Below, piece by piece: positions 26,171 through 36,779 of a DNA stretch of 64,000 nt (positions within the stretch are counted from its first letter, which is position 1; every line of letters begins with the position of its first letter). The stretch is from Nostoc sp. HK-01 (GTDB lineage Bacteria; Cyanobacteriota; Cyanobacteriia; Cyanobacteriales; Nostocaceae). Below the pieces are notes generated by a model. The model saw only the letters and a list, made by a program, of their open reading frames with translations. It did not search any database and had not been told where the DNA came from. The stretch spans positions 6,180,001-6,244,000 of the forward strand of contig AP018318.1 of NCBI GenBank assembly GCA_003990705.1, in the 5' to 3' direction. Made by a program: the position numbers and the translations under genes.

Positions 26171-26638
26171 ATGAAAAGGTTCATTTACTTACCGATAATA
26201 TCTTCTTTATTGATGAGTGTGGGATGCCAAGTAGCTCTTTCTCAAAGTTCCAACTATGATGTTAAACCAAGGTTAATTACTGCACAAACATTATCTGAGT
26301 TAAAGCCAGCTAATATTGTGAAAGTTGCTGAAGTCAGCCAACAAATTAATGAAGATACCGCTTTGAATTTAGTGTGGAAGTTACCACAGGTACAACGCAA
26401 AGCTAAGGAAATTGAACGGCTTTCTAAAGGCACTATTAAATTAGGTGCGATCGTTGACGGTTCTCCTACTCCCAATGAACCTTACTATAAAATTCGGATA
26501 TTTGAAAATCAATCAGACTATGATTCCACAATTTATTGGTTTCGGGTGTTTAATGACAGCGGACTAATAGAAGTTCTTGATGTGATTGAGAATAAATATA
26601 TTAGTTTAGATGAATGGCGGGAGCAATTAAAGCGATAA
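26171..26638 (+). CDS. Putative lipoprotein of unknown function
   Basis: Starting at the ATG at 26171 the protein has 155 residues with a lipoprotein signal peptide ending SLLMSVGC. An upstream in-frame start at 26138 would place charged residues before the signal and is unlikely. The mature part has one alpha/beta domain with DTALNLVWKLPQVQRKAKEIE and a C-terminal YWFRVFNDSGLIEVLDV...YISLDEWR. The family was not recognised. Confidence 0.72.
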   Translation: MKRFIYLPIISSLLMSVGCQVALSQSSNYDVKPRLITAQTLSELKPANIVKVAEVSQQINEDTALNLVWKLPQVQRKAKEIERLSKGTIKLGAIVDGSPTPNEPYYKIRIFENQSDYDSTIYWFRVFNDSGLIEVLDVIENKYISLDEWREQLKR

Positions 26639-26878
26639 AAAAACTTAATTATCTTCGCTTACATCTTTCACTATCTACTTGATTGCAATTCAAGTCAGGT
26701 GGACAATGCAGAAACTTCGCTTGATGCTTGAGTTTTATGTTGCGGATATTGCCCACCTGACGATTACTGAGAATAGTTCAAGATGTGATTTCAAGTATAA
26801 TTTTGCCGATCGCAACTGGTGAAGTATAGTAACATAAACAAATTACATATTAATCATTAGTAATTATTAACTTATTTA

Positions 26879-27790
26879 TTACTTTTTCTTGGCAATTAGA
26901 CTTTGTGCTTTATCTTCCATTTCTAAAAGTTCTGGAACAGTCACAAAACGGTATCCTTGCTTGCGAAATCTATTAATAATCTCTGGTAAAGCTTGCACAG
27001 TGCGGGAACGATTTCCACCGCCATCGTGCATCAGGACAATACCCCCTGGTTTAGCTAACCGAAAGACATTATCAATCAGCTTTGGTACAGTAGGCTGGGA
27101 ATAGTCAATCGAATCAGACGACCACATCACAATGGCATACTTGGCATTTTTAGCGTATGCGGCTACGCCATTGTGCATTATTCCTCCAGGTGGGCGAAAC
27201 AAATTTGTTTTGACACCTGTCGTCTGGTAAATCATGTCTGTTGTATGCTCAATTTCATAGGCCGCTGCCTGTTGATTCATAAAATGATACCAGTGATGCC
27301 AAGTGTGGTTAGCAATGACATGACCTTCAGCACTTACCCGCTTGAGTAAGTCTGGAAAATTTTTGACGTTTTGACCAACTACAAAAAATGTGGCTTTGAT
27401 ATTATTCTGTTTGAGAATTTCTAGTACTTGAGCCGTACTTTCAGGCCAAGGCCCATCATCAAACGTTAGTGCGATTACTTTTTGATTTGGACTAAGTTTA
27501 GCCTCTTTAATTACTGCCCCTTGAAAGCGTGTAGCTAAAGCATAACCAAGACCTTTAGCTTGTGCTTCTTGTTGCCAAGTCGTTAGCATTGCAGCTTTTA
27601 AACCCTCAATCCGCTTTTGAGTACCAACTTTAGCAACTAAATTATTATTTATATTTATACGCTGATTGCTTTGTGCTTCAGAAGCATTTGGTCTCAGAAG
27701 CATCATAACAGCAATGCTTAATGTAGCACCCAAGGCAAGCAAAGCAATCAAGATACCTTGCGGCCAAAGTAACGATTTATTGTGTTCCAC
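26879..27790 (-). CDS. Polysaccharide deacetylase (NodB domain)
   Basis: The 303-residue protein has an N-terminal membrane anchor (residues 12-33) and a NodB carbohydrate-esterase 4 domain from about residue 95. It shows TFDDGP (motif 1, catalytic base and metal Asp), HTWHHWYH (motif 2, metal His), RPPGG (motif 3) and LMHDGGG (motif 5). It should remove N-acetyl groups from a cell-wall or surface glycan outside the plasma membrane. It is monocistronic. Confidence 0.92.
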   Translation of the reverse strand: MEHNKSLLWPQGILIALLALGATLSIAVMMLLRPNASEAQSNQRININNNLVAKVGTQKRIEGLKAAMLTTWQQEAQAKGLGYALATRFQGAVIKEAKLSPNQKVIALTFDDGPWPESTAQVLEILKQNNIKATFFVVGQNVKNFPDLLKRVSAEGHVIANHTWHHWYHFMNQQAAAYEIEHTTDMIYQTTGVKTNLFRPPGGIMHNGVAAYAKNAKYAIVMWSSDSIDYSQPTVPKLIDNVFRLAKPGGIVLMHDGGGNRSRTVQALPEIINRFRKQGYRFVTVPELLEMEDKAQSLIAKKK

Positions 27791-28624
27791 TTCATAACTC
27801 CTTCAAGGGTCGAACCATTATGTATGGTTCTGACGGTAATTTATAGCACACTTTTATCTAAAATTTAGATACTCAAATACTTTCCCTTAATCCTGAAAAT
27901 TGAGTTCAGTTTTACAGAAGTTTATCTTTGAGTTATCCTGATAAAAAGGTAGTTACACCATAAGTAATTTTACTTAGTGCAAATACTCATTGCAGTGACA
28001 GCCATTACATAAAAACTGATTTTTTTTGCTAAATTGTTATTTCCCATACTGACAAGCAAGAAAATTCTACTTTCATTGAGAAACTAATCAATTTCTTTAG
28101 CTTCAAAAAGCTTCCTAGAGAATTTCTAGAAATGAAGAAAAACTCATGTTCTACAAAATTTTTATCTATAGTTGATGATTTCGTGAGAGTTGGTTATTTA
28201 CCCACAAGCTCCCCCAATAAATACCCAGTTTTTATTTAATATTGTATATTTTACTGCTAAAAAATATTCTTTGATGTTGAAGAAAAAATTAACTTCTTGC
28301 TTTAGAATGAGTTTTTCTGTGCTTTTCATCGATCTATATACTGGCAATCAACAAAAGCTAGTTTCTCATTATTAAGGAATCATAAGCCGTTAGTTTATAT
28401 ACTCTTTAATCATTCATTTTAGATGATATGAGTAATTCATGATTTTAAATATATGTTTAATCTAATTATAATACTATTTAAGTCCGTCTTTTATAAAAAG
28501 TTAAACAAAATTTAATATTAATTCACTCTATGTGTATAATTTAGATAAATCAATTAGCTCTATTAATAATTAGATTTTCACAATTTATGACCTAACCATG
28601 CAATAACCTCATCAACTAGAGATT
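27791..28624. other. 834-bp AT-rich region
   Basis: No convincing gene. A 61-codon plus-strand frame at 28190 begins with TTG and has no family signature. I see no RNA gene or strong hairpin. Confidence 0.4.
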
Positions 28625-28993
28625 TTATTTCTGCCAAACTACTAATATTACGCCCACTACAATAAAGCCCAAACCAAACAAACGTATTAGAGAGATAGGT
28701 TCTTTCAATATCCAATATCCTAGCAAGACAGAGAAAATATATCCTATAGATATAGATGGGCCAGCAACACTGAGATTAACTCGCGTGAGCAGCAGAATAT
28801 AAAACATAGCACCTATGCCATAGCAAGTTAATCCGATTAAAAGTTCTGGTATGGTGATAATACTGAAAATGTGATTAATTGCGTTCCCTAGATGAACCTT
28901 CCCTAATTTGTTTGCACCTATTTTCAAAAAGAATTGTCCTGCTGAACTGATGAGGACTGATATAATTAATAAACTAAATTCTTGCGGGGTCAT
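28625..28993 (-). CDS. EamA/SMR-like four-helix transporter (candidate lipid-sugar flippase subunit)
   Basis: A 122-residue protein with four predicted helices and the EamA half-domain signature (SVAGPSISIGYIFSVLLGYWILKEPISL). Its size and position beside a GT2 dolichol/undecaprenyl-phosphate sugar transferase suggest an ArnE-like role, flipping a polyprenyl-phosphate sugar across the membrane. That role is inferred from context. It is downstream of the GT2 gene on the same strand, 139 bp apart. Confidence 0.8.
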   Translation of the reverse strand: MTPQEFSLLIISVLISSAGQFFLKIGANKLGKVHLGNAINHIFSIITIPELLIGLTCYGIGAMFYILLLTRVNLSVAGPSISIGYIFSVLLGYWILKEPISLIRLFGLGFIVVGVILVVWQK

Positions 28994-29132
28994 AAGTTGT
29001 TACATACCTAAATTTGACGTTCAAACCGCAGGGGAAATAAATTGACGTTTTTCTCCTAAATTAAAAAATGCAAGTTAAATATGCAGCAGTTTAGGCAGGT
29101 AATTGCTTTTGCTTAACTGGATTTAAAGGTGA

Positions 29133-30095
29133 CTATTTAGACTGCATTTCTGAGATTTTAATCAAACCACCAGTTTCTTTGACTGTATATATAGGGCGGG
29201 CTTTAACTTCTTCGTAAATTCGCCCAATATACTCGCCTAAAATACCAATACAAATTAACTGTACAGAACCGAGAAAAAATATAGCAATTGTAATCAAGCT
29301 GTAGCCAATTAAAGGACTAGTATGGTCAAATAAACGCCAATACAGTACTAGGAGGATCATCAATAGAGCGATCGCAGCTGCTACCATACCTAAATAAGTA
29401 GCTAACTTTAATGGCACTGTGGAAAAGGAAATAATGCCATCAATGGCTAAAGCCCAAGACTTACCAAAAGTATACTTAACTTTGCCAGCAAAACGCGGTT
29501 CTCGTTCAAAAAGTACAGAAGTTTGGCGAAAACCCACCCAAGCGCGTAAACCGCGAATGTAACGATTACGTTCGGGCATAGCATTGAGAATATCTACAAC
29601 CTGTCGGTCTAGTAAACAGAAATCTCCTGTATCTGTTGGGATATCGACATGAGATAAACGCCGGAGAATACGGTAAAAAGCATAAGCAGTAAAGCGTTTT
29701 AGCCAACTTTCTTGTTTACGCGATAGACGTTGAGCATACACTACTTCATAGCCTTGTTGCCATTTTTCCAGCATCTGGAAGATTAATTCTGGGGGATCTT
29801 GCAGATCCGCATCCATAATAATTGCACATTTGCCTTGGACAAAATTTAGCCCAGCGGTGACAGCGATTTGATGACCAAAATTTCGCGCAAAACTGAGGTA
29901 ACGCACTCTACTATCGAGATGGCGAAGTTCTCGAATCATACTCAAAGAGCGATCGCGGCTACCATCATCCACTAAAATTAACTCAACTTCACCGTCTAAC
30001 TGCTCCGCCACATGATGCAGACGACGATACATTTCTGTAATATTTTCTTGTTCGTTATAAATGGGAATTACTAAAGAGTATATTGGTTGAATCAC
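29133..30095 (-). CDS. GT2 glycosyltransferase, polyprenyl-phosphate sugar synthase (GtrB/ArnC-like)
   Basis: The 320-residue enzyme has an N-terminal GT-A domain: [21 protein letters not shown] and the metal-binding DADLQDPPE. Next come [11 protein letters not shown] and [13 protein letters not shown], then two C-terminal transmembrane helices (about residues 232-255 and 266-290). Such enzymes load a sugar from a nucleotide donor onto undecaprenyl or dolichyl phosphate. The sugar cannot be deduced. It diverges from the GT39 gene. Confidence 0.92.
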   Translation of the reverse strand: MIQPIYSLVIPIYNEQENITEMYRRLHHVAEQLDGEVELILVDDGSRDRSLSMIRELRHLDSRVRYLSFARNFGHQIAVTAGLNFVQGKCAIIMDADLQDPPELIFQMLEKWQQGYEVVYAQRLSRKQESWLKRFTAYAFYRILRRLSHVDIPTDTGDFCLLDRQVVDILNAMPERNRYIRGLRAWVGFRQTSVLFEREPRFAGKVKYTFGKSWALAIDGIISFSTVPLKLATYLGMVAAAIALLMILLVLYWRLFDHTSPLIGYSLITIAIFFLGSVQLICIGILGEYIGRIYEEVKARPIYTVKETGGLIKISEMQSK

Positions 30096-30278
30096 TGTTT
30101 TTATCAGATTATGAAATCAATGCTGCAAGTTAGGGCAAGATTCAGACAAATATATACTATAAAATTATTGATGTAGTTTTTTATATAAAAATCCTTCTAA
30201 AATAATTGAATCTTAAAGATTATATCCAGTTATTGTCATCAATAAACACTCGATTAAATAATTAAACTAAATTTATGT

Positions 30279-31832
30279 ATGCGCCCATTCCGAGAAAAAG
30301 AATGGCTATTTAGCTTGCTACTAAGTTCTTTACTTCTATGGCTGCTGTGTTTAGGAAATTCCCCCTTACGAGACTGGGATGAAGGTACAGTGGCGCAAGT
30401 CGCCCGTGAAATTTGGCGTGCATCCTTTGGTTCGCTGCATTGGCTGTATCCAACTTTATCCGGTGAGCCTTATCATAATAAGCCGCCCCTGATGCACTTG
30501 TTAATTGCTTGGTCTTACTCCCTAGGCGGCGTGAATGAATTGACAACCCGCTTACCGGCTGCTGTATTAACAGCATTGGGAGTGCCTTTACTTTATTTAG
30601 TGGGGGGTTTGCTGTTTAACGATAGTTTATCAGCTTTATTTGCAGCTTTAGTTTACTTAACAACTTTGCCTGTAGTGCGTCATGGACGCTTGGCAATGTT
30701 AGATGGTACCAGCATTACGTTTTTCTTACTATTATTATTTTGTTTATTAAAGTCACGTCAGCAGAAACCTTGGGCTTTAGGTGTGGGATTTTGTCTAGGA
30801 TTAATTACTCTGACTAAAGGAATGCTAGTTTTGTTGCTGGGTGGTATTGCCGGATTATTTATTTTCGCATCATCGCAATTAGCTGTATTTAGTAACATTT
30901 ATTTATGGACAGGAATTTTGTTAGGAATTGCGCCGGCGATCGCTTGGTATATTGCCCAATGGCAGTATTATGGTGGTAACTTCTTACAAATCAATCTACA
31001 AGCCCAAACTTTTGACCGCATATCCCAACCTGTTGAGGGTAATACAGGCGCTCCTTGGTATTATTTACTGGAGCTATTGAAATATGCTTTTCCTTGGTTA
31101 TTATTTTGGCCAGAAGGATTTTATCTAGCTTGGAAAAAACGGTCTTCTAGCTGGGGTAGCTTAGTTTTAGTAGGCACGACTATGTACTTTTTAGCTATTT
31201 CTTTAATAACTACAAAATTGCCTTGGTATGTTATGCCTATATACCCATTTTTAGCATTGGCAATTGGGGCAGAACTCAGTGAAATTTGGCAAAGAAAAGT
31301 ATTTAATCCTAGGATTTGGTTAGTATTTATAGTTATTATGGCGCTTGCAGGTTTAGGCGGTATTGTTTACTTTACTGTTGCACAAAAAGAGCCTGTATTA
31401 ATCGCTATGAGTATTGTTTTAACAATTAGTATGAGTGTGGTTGCATGGTTAATTTATAATCGCGATCGCAGATTTATTCCTGTGTTATTTTCTGGGATGT
31501 ATTTAGTCTTATTACTATTGATGAGTTCCCAATCTTGGATTTGGGAATTAAATGAAAATTTTGCTGTCAAACCAGTTGCAAAATTAATTAGCAAACATGT
31601 TTTACCAGGAACAACAATTTACACATCATTTGCTTATAGTCGTCCTAGTTTAAATTTTTATTGTGATTGCAAAGTTATACCTCAAAATCCTGGGGAATTA
31701 GAAAAAATGTTGTCTCAATCATCTTATTTACTTATAGATAACACCAGTTTAAAAAAAATTACTTTAGCTGATAGTCAAAATCTTGGTACGGCTGAAGGAT
31801 TTAATTTAATTGCACCAGCTAATAAGCTATAA
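30279..31832 (+). CDS. GT39/ArnT-like polyprenyl-phosphate sugar: acceptor glycosyltransferase
   Basis: The 517-residue GT-C protein has about eleven to twelve transmembrane helices. The first periplasmic loop motif, RDWDEGTVAQVAREIW, contains the catalytic-type Asp-Glu pair, followed by HNKPPLMHLLIAWSY. It would transfer a sugar from a polyprenyl carrier to lipid or protein on the outer face of the membrane. Its stop overlaps the converging DUF2079 gene by 6 bp. Confidence 0.9.
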   Translation: MRPFREKEWLFSLLLSSLLLWLLCLGNSPLRDWDEGTVAQVAREIWRASFGSLHWLYPTLSGEPYHNKPPLMHLLIAWSYSLGGVNELTTRLPAAVLTALGVPLLYLVGGLLFNDSLSALFAALVYLTTLPVVRHGRLAMLDGTSITFFLLLLFCLLKSRQQKPWALGVGFCLGLITLTKGMLVLLLGGIAGLFIFASSQLAVFSNIYLWTGILLGIAPAIAWYIAQWQYYGGNFLQINLQAQTFDRISQPVEGNTGAPWYYLLELLKYAFPWLLFWPEGFYLAWKKRSSSWGSLVLVGTTMYFLAISLITTKLPWYVMPIYPFLALAIGAELSEIWQRKVFNPRIWLVFIVIMALAGLGGIVYFTVAQKEPVLIAMSIVLTISMSVVAWLIYNRDRRFIPVLFSGMYLVLLLLMSSQSWIWELNENFAVKPVAKLISKHVLPGTTIYTSFAYSRPSLNFYCDCKVIPQNPGELEKMLSQSSYLLIDNTSLKKITLADSQNLGTAEGFNLIAPANKL

Positions 31833-33224
31833 ATTAGATTTATGAAATAACAAAACATCATCACGCTGATATTGCAGTTGAAAATCTTGGCGGCTTTGCA
31901 ATAATTTAAATAAATCTTGGTTAAACTCTGGTTTACTCGATAAACCAGGATGACGTAGGTTTAGCAATACATAATCAAATATATTTAAATTAATTTGTGC
32001 TGCTGGAGTAGCTATTAACTTAATTAATTGCCTATGAGTTAAATGAGGCGCAATTTCATCTGTAGTAAGAACACTTTTATCTGGCTGAATTTGAACTATG
32101 GCTTCTTTTGTAGCTTGCCAAGTATCCAAAGATTGCAGATATTTGCCACCAAAATAAGTAAACTTTACCAAACTCAAAAATGCTACCATTGACCACAAAA
32201 TAATTGCACGTTTATTTTGGAACAATCCTTTACCTAAAGATAAACTCGCAATCACTGATAATATCAAAAATGGCAAAGCCGGAACAGAATATTGATGAAT
32301 TAAATCTTTTTGTGGTTGATAGTCAGCCAATAAGTTCAGCATTACACAAGGCAATGCTGCAATTAAAGGTGCTATTCCTTGCCAGCAAATACCCCAAACA
32401 ATTGGAATAAATAATAATATTAAATATGCCAAATTATCCCAAGAAAGAAGTTTTGGCAAAACTAATCCAGGTTGAAAAAACAAATTATTAATTAATTCTG
32501 TAAAAGAGTTTCCCAAGTATTGATAGCGAAAAAGATAACGGTCTATTGAAGCTGCATCGCCACCAATTAAGGGAATAATAATTTTGTTGGCGATCGCATA
32601 CCAAGCAACACCACTAATAATTGCGATCGCTCCATATAAACGCGTTTCAAATAAAAGTAACCAAATTCCTAATCCGACAACTGTTAAAGATAATATTGCC
32701 TTACATCCCAACACTAATAAAATACTGAAACAAAACCACCCAAGTTGTTGATTTCTCATTGCTAAAACTGCCCATAAAAGTGCTGGTACAGCTATAACTT
32801 CTGGATGAAAATCAAACAAGTTAACATTAAATACTAAAGGATACAGTAGGTAAACAGCAGCAATAGTTAGCCCTTGACTTTCGTTCAATTTAGCTTGGCG
32901 TGCTAAATGGTAAGTAGGTAATGCACCTAATGCTAATGCAATTGCTTGCACAGCAAATAACCAATAGACACTAGGGTAAATTTTGTATAGTAAAGCCAGT
33001 GAATACCAAATCCAAGCTGCATGATCACCAAGAATATGGTAATTGGTAAAGGAAGAAATTGGTGTTTTGCCTTGACTAATTAAATAAACACCTTGGTCAA
33101 ACATACCTAAATCTAAAGCAGTTGATTGAAATAACAAATGTCGTAAGCTACTACATACAAATAAAATTACAGCACTCGTACCAATCATCAACCAGAGAGT
33201 ATCAGCTTTACGTATTTTTTTCAT
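31827..33224 (-). CDS. DUF2079 membrane protein, copy 2
   Basis: I place the start at the ATG at 33224 (465 aa); a longer frame from 33254 overlaps the upstream gene. It has many transmembrane helices with motifs FDQGVYLISQGK, YHILGDHAAWIWY and FDFHPEVIAVPALLWA. DUF2079 proteins are GT-C-like membrane proteins of unknown substrate. It follows its close paralogue with a 4-bp gap, a tandem duplication. Confidence 0.88.
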   Translation of the reverse strand: MKKIRKADTLWLMIGTSAVILFVCSSLRHLLFQSTALDLGMFDQGVYLISQGKTPISSFTNYHILGDHAAWIWYSLALLYKIYPSVYWLFAVQAIALALGALPTYHLARQAKLNESQGLTIAAVYLLYPLVFNVNLFDFHPEVIAVPALLWAVLAMRNQQLGWFCFSILLVLGCKAILSLTVVGLGIWLLLFETRLYGAIAIISGVAWYAIANKIIIPLIGGDAASIDRYLFRYQYLGNSFTELINNLFFQPGLVLPKLLSWDNLAYLILLFIPIVWGICWQGIAPLIAALPCVMLNLLADYQPQKDLIHQYSVPALPFLILSVIASLSLGKGLFQNKRAIILWSMVAFLSLVKFTYFGGKYLQSLDTWQATKEAIVQIQPDKSVLTTDEIAPHLTHRQLIKLIATPAAQINLNIFDYVLLNLRHPGLSSKPEFNQDLFKLLQSRQDFQLQYQRDDVLLFHKSNL

Positions 33225-33228
33225 AAAA

Positions 33229-34614
33229 TTATTTTTTAATGAATAAATAAACATGATTACGCTGATACTTTAAATCAAATATTGTGGAATTTTTTAGTTG
33301 ATTTACTATGCTAATAGCCGCATCTGTAAAATCTACCCAGCCAGGATGACGGAGATTTAGCAATACATAATTAAAAGTATTTAAGTTATCAATATTTGCC
33401 TCATTAGCTGAGGTTGTTTGAATTAATTCTCTATGAGTTAAATGTGAGGTAATTTTTTCTGTAGTTATTACACTACCTTGAGTTTTCACCAAAGCAATCG
33501 CTTCTCGTGTAGCTTGCCAAGTATCAAGGTACTGAAAATATTTGCCAAAAAAATGTGTATATTTTGCTAAACTCAAAAATGCTATCAATGACCAGATAAT
33601 AATTGCTCGTTTATGTTGGATTAATCCTTTTCCTGCTGCCAAGCTAGAAATTAAAACTAACAATATAAATGGTAAAGCTGGTAAAGAATACTGGTGAACT
33701 AAATCTTTCTGTGGTTGATAATCAGCAATTAAGTTAAGTGCCAAGCAAGGAATAGCAGCCACTAACGGTTTCAGTCCTACAGATGAAAAACCCCAGATTA
33801 CAGGTGATAATAGCAGTAATAAATATTCTAAGTTGCTTAAGACAAATACTTTTCCTGCAATTAAACCTGGTTGATAAATTATATTTTTAGCAATTTCTAA
33901 AACTGAGTTACCTAAATAGCTATAACGTCCGACTGCTGCTGCTTCTGCACCGCTAAAATTAGGAATAATTAATTGAGTTGCAATTAACAACCAAGCCACT
34001 CCCAAAAAAATAGCGATCGCACCATGTAAACGTCGCTTTTCAAACACAAATAACCAAAAACCCATTGCAGCAACTGTGAATGAAAGCACAGCTTTACACC
34101 CTAATATCAGTAATATCTCTAAGCAAAACCACCCTATTTGCTTGAGACGTGCTGCCAAAACTGCTGCTAATATTAGCGGTAAAGCAATTACTTCTGGGTG
34201 GAAATCAAACAAATTAACATTAAAAACTAAAGGGTATAGCAAATATACAGCAGCCATTGCGATCGTTTGACTGTCTTTTAACCCAGCTTGACGCGCTAAC
34301 ATCCACGTAGGTAAAGCACCTAAAGCCAATGCAATTGCTTGTACAGCGAATAGCCAGTAAACACTAGGATAAATTTTATAAAGTAAAGCCAAGGGATACC
34401 AAATCCAAGCTGCATGATCGCCAAGAATGTGATAACCCATGATTGTAGAAATCGGTGGTTTTCCTTGACTGATTAAATATGCTGCTTGGTCGAAAATTCC
34501 TAAATCAAAAGAATTTGATTGAAACAATTCGTGCCGTAAACTGCTGCATATAAATAAAATCAAGGCACTTATGCCAATCATCCAAATGACAGTCTTATTT
34601 GCTGGCGATCGCAT
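33229..34614 (-). CDS. DUF2079 membrane protein, copy 1
   Basis: A 461-residue polytopic protein, a clear paralogue of the next gene: the stretch from the YHILGDHAAW motif to NLFDFHPEVIA is nearly identical. The N-terminal DLGIFDQAAYLISQGK corresponds to the first-loop acidic motif of GT-C enzymes. It lies 32 bp after the methyltransferase gene and is probably in one operon with it and copy 2. Confidence 0.88.
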   Translation of the reverse strand: MRSPANKTVIWMIGISALILFICSSLRHELFQSNSFDLGIFDQAAYLISQGKPPISTIMGYHILGDHAAWIWYPLALLYKIYPSVYWLFAVQAIALALGALPTWMLARQAGLKDSQTIAMAAVYLLYPLVFNVNLFDFHPEVIALPLILAAVLAARLKQIGWFCLEILLILGCKAVLSFTVAAMGFWLFVFEKRRLHGAIAIFLGVAWLLIATQLIIPNFSGAEAAAVGRYSYLGNSVLEIAKNIIYQPGLIAGKVFVLSNLEYLLLLLSPVIWGFSSVGLKPLVAAIPCLALNLIADYQPQKDLVHQYSLPALPFILLVLISSLAAGKGLIQHKRAIIIWSLIAFLSLAKYTHFFGKYFQYLDTWQATREAIALVKTQGSVITTEKITSHLTHRELIQTTSANEANIDNLNTFNYVLLNLRHPGWVDFTDAAISIVNQLKNSTIFDLKYQRNHVYLFIKK

Positions 34615-34646
34615 AATATTTTTACTTAAAATCTTGATAATTTCGA

Positions 34647-35384
34647 TTAATTTTTCTGGGCAAGTAGCACAACAGATACCCCAAAAGGTAAACTAACTCG
34701 ATTCATAAAATAACGTTCACTAGCAAATAAAAAAGTTAAAAATTTATTGATAGGTTTTGCCGGTAAATTTAAATCACTACTAGCAACAGATTTCTGATCA
34801 ATTTTCAAGATTTTTTTGAATAAACGTACTCCAGCAACTAGGGGAAATAACCAAGTATTAAAATAGCTACCATAGCAGACAGTATAGCCAGCTTGTTTCA
34901 CAACTCGTTGTAATTTTTTCAATGTATAACGGCGTTTATGATGATTAATTTCATCATGGTAACTCCATAAAAATTGATAAGCTGGCACTGTAATTAATAA
35001 CCAACTATTTGGATTTAATCTACTAGACAATGCTTCTAAAGCAGCTAAATCATCATCAATATGCTCTAAAACATCTAAGATCACAATTAAGTCATACTGG
35101 CTAGTAAACGGAATTTTATCAGGTAAGCTACCTTGTTGTACTGTAGTGACTCGCCGTTCGTTAGCCAACAGACAAGCAGTTTCATCTAACTCCATTGCGG
35201 CAACTTCACCGTAACGAGCTAACATACTTAAGTTACCACCAGTGGCACAGCCAGCCTCTAGAATTTTGGCCTGTTTGGGAAGTTTGAGTTGACGAATCAA
35301 TGCCTCTACAATTCGACGGCGACCAACAAACCACCAATGTTGATCCTCAACGGCAGCATACTGTAGATAAAAATTTTTATCCAT
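34647..35384 (-). CDS. Class I SAM-dependent methyltransferase
   Basis: The 245-residue protein opens with HWWFVGRRRIVEAL, frequent in methyltransferases of surface-glycan clusters, and the SAM motif ILEAGCATGGNLSML near residue 42. Asp/Glu motif MELDE and the post-I motif LIVILDVLEHIDDD follow. The C-terminal part is hydrophobic. As the first gene of an operon with two DUF2079 genes it probably modifies a lipid-linked glycan or polyprenyl intermediate. Confidence 0.88.
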   Translation of the reverse strand: MDKNFYLQYAAVEDQHWWFVGRRRIVEALIRQLKLPKQAKILEAGCATGGNLSMLARYGEVAAMELDETACLLANERRVTTVQQGSLPDKIPFTSQYDLIVILDVLEHIDDDLAALEALSSRLNPNSWLLITVPAYQFLWSYHDEINHHKRRYTLKKLQRVVKQAGYTVCYGSYFNTWLFPLVAGVRLFKKILKIDQKSVASSDLNLPAKPINKFLTFLFASERYFMNRVSLPFGVSVVLLAQKN

Positions 35385-35533
35385 TCAGATATTTGGTGTC
35401 TGAGCAATAATGCCAATATTTTCACACTTTTTCGTAGCACTTAGAACTTTTGATGAATGATTGTAGGGATTGCTGTTATATCTGAGTCCCAAGCAATTTA
35501 TAGTGGGAGTTATCTGTAAATCCTTAAGCAATT

Positions 35534-36730
35534 GTGAAAGCTATTACTCTTCTTGGTTCCACAGGCTCAATCGGTACTCAGACTTTAGATATTGTCGCTC
35601 AGTACCCAGATAAGTTTCGGATTGTGGGATTGGCAGCAGGGAATAATGTGGAGATGTTTGCGGAGCAAATTCGGCAGTTTCGGCCGAGTATAGCAGCGAT
35701 CGCATCTGAAGATAAATTACCCGCACTCCAAGCAGCCATCCAAGACCTCGATCCCCAGCCAATTTTACTAGCTGGCAAAGCCGGAGTGATTGAAGTTGCT
35801 CGCTATGGCGATGCCGAAACTGTTGTTACAGGTATTGTTGGTTGTGCTGGTTTATTACCAACTATCGCCGCCATTGAAGCAGGTAAAGATATTGCCCTCG
35901 CCAACAAAGAAACCTTGATTGCTGGTGGCCCTGTAGTTCTACCCTTGGTGGAAAAACATGGGGTAAAACTCTTACCTGCTGATTCGGAGCATTCGGCCAT
36001 ATTTCAGTGTCTGCAAGGCGTTCCTCAAGGCGGCTTACGCAAGATTTTACTGACAGCCTCCGGTGGCGCTTTCCGTGATTGGCCTGTAGAAAAATTGCCA
36101 GAAGTCACAGTGGCGGATGCGCTCAAACATCCTAACTGGTCAATGGGCAAAAAAATTACGGTAGACTCGGCCACTTTGATGAATAAAGGATTGGAAGTAA
36201 TTGAAGCTCACTTTCTGTTTGGCTTAGATTACGACAATATCGAAATTGTCATCCATCCCCAAAGCATCATCCACTCGTTAATCGAGTTACAAGATACATC
36301 TGTCTTAGCCCAACTTGGCTGGCCGGATATGCGTTTACCCCTGTTATATGCTTTATCTTGGCCTGATCGCATTTACACCGATTGGGAACGCCTTGATTTA
36401 GTCAAAGCTGGCAGTTTTACCTTCCGTGAGCCAGATCATCAAAAATATCCTTGTATGCAGTTAGCATATAGCGCAGGTAAGGCAGGTGGCTCTATGCCGG
36501 CTGTGTTGAATGCCGCTAATGAGCAAGCTGTAGCTTTATTTTTAGCAGAGAAAATTCGCTTTTTAGATATTCCTCGCTGTATTGAATGGGTATGCGATCG
36601 CCATCAAAATGATAACTGTAAAAATCCTTCTTTAGATGACATTTTGGCAGCCGATCTATGGGCAAGACAAGAAGTTTTAACAGCAACTAAAAATTTAGTA
36701 ACTTCCCCACAGATGATTTCTTTGCCATAA
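35534..36730 (+). CDS. dxr: 1-Deoxy-D-xylulose 5-phosphate reductoisomerase
   Basis: The 398-residue NADPH-dependent enzyme of the MEP isoprenoid pathway makes MEP from DXP. The NADPH motif [14 protein letters not shown] opens the protein. NKETLIAGG is near residue 122, [16 protein letters not shown] (metal and substrate binding) near 150, and SGGAFRDWP and [16 protein letters not shown] follow. The start is GTG at 35534. MEP-pathway products feed carotenoids, phytol and polyprenyl carriers. Confidence 0.97.
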   Translation: MKAITLLGSTGSIGTQTLDIVAQYPDKFRIVGLAAGNNVEMFAEQIRQFRPSIAAIASEDKLPALQAAIQDLDPQPILLAGKAGVIEVARYGDAETVVTGIVGCAGLLPTIAAIEAGKDIALANKETLIAGGPVVLPLVEKHGVKLLPADSEHSAIFQCLQGVPQGGLRKILLTASGGAFRDWPVEKLPEVTVADALKHPNWSMGKKITVDSATLMNKGLEVIEAHFLFGLDYDNIEIVIHPQSIIHSLIELQDTSVLAQLGWPDMRLPLLYALSWPDRIYTDWERLDLVKAGSFTFREPDHQKYPCMQLAYSAGKAGGSMPAVLNAANEQAVALFLAEKIRFLDIPRCIEWVCDRHQNDNCKNPSLDDILAADLWARQEVLTATKNLVTSPQMISLP

Positions 36731-36779
36731 AAACTCAGATATAGCAATCATATTTGATTTGTAAAAATTCAGAAACTCA

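Noticed and set aside
28190-28375. 61-codon plus-strand frame
   Set aside because: TTG start, no family signature, in a plain AT-rich spacer.
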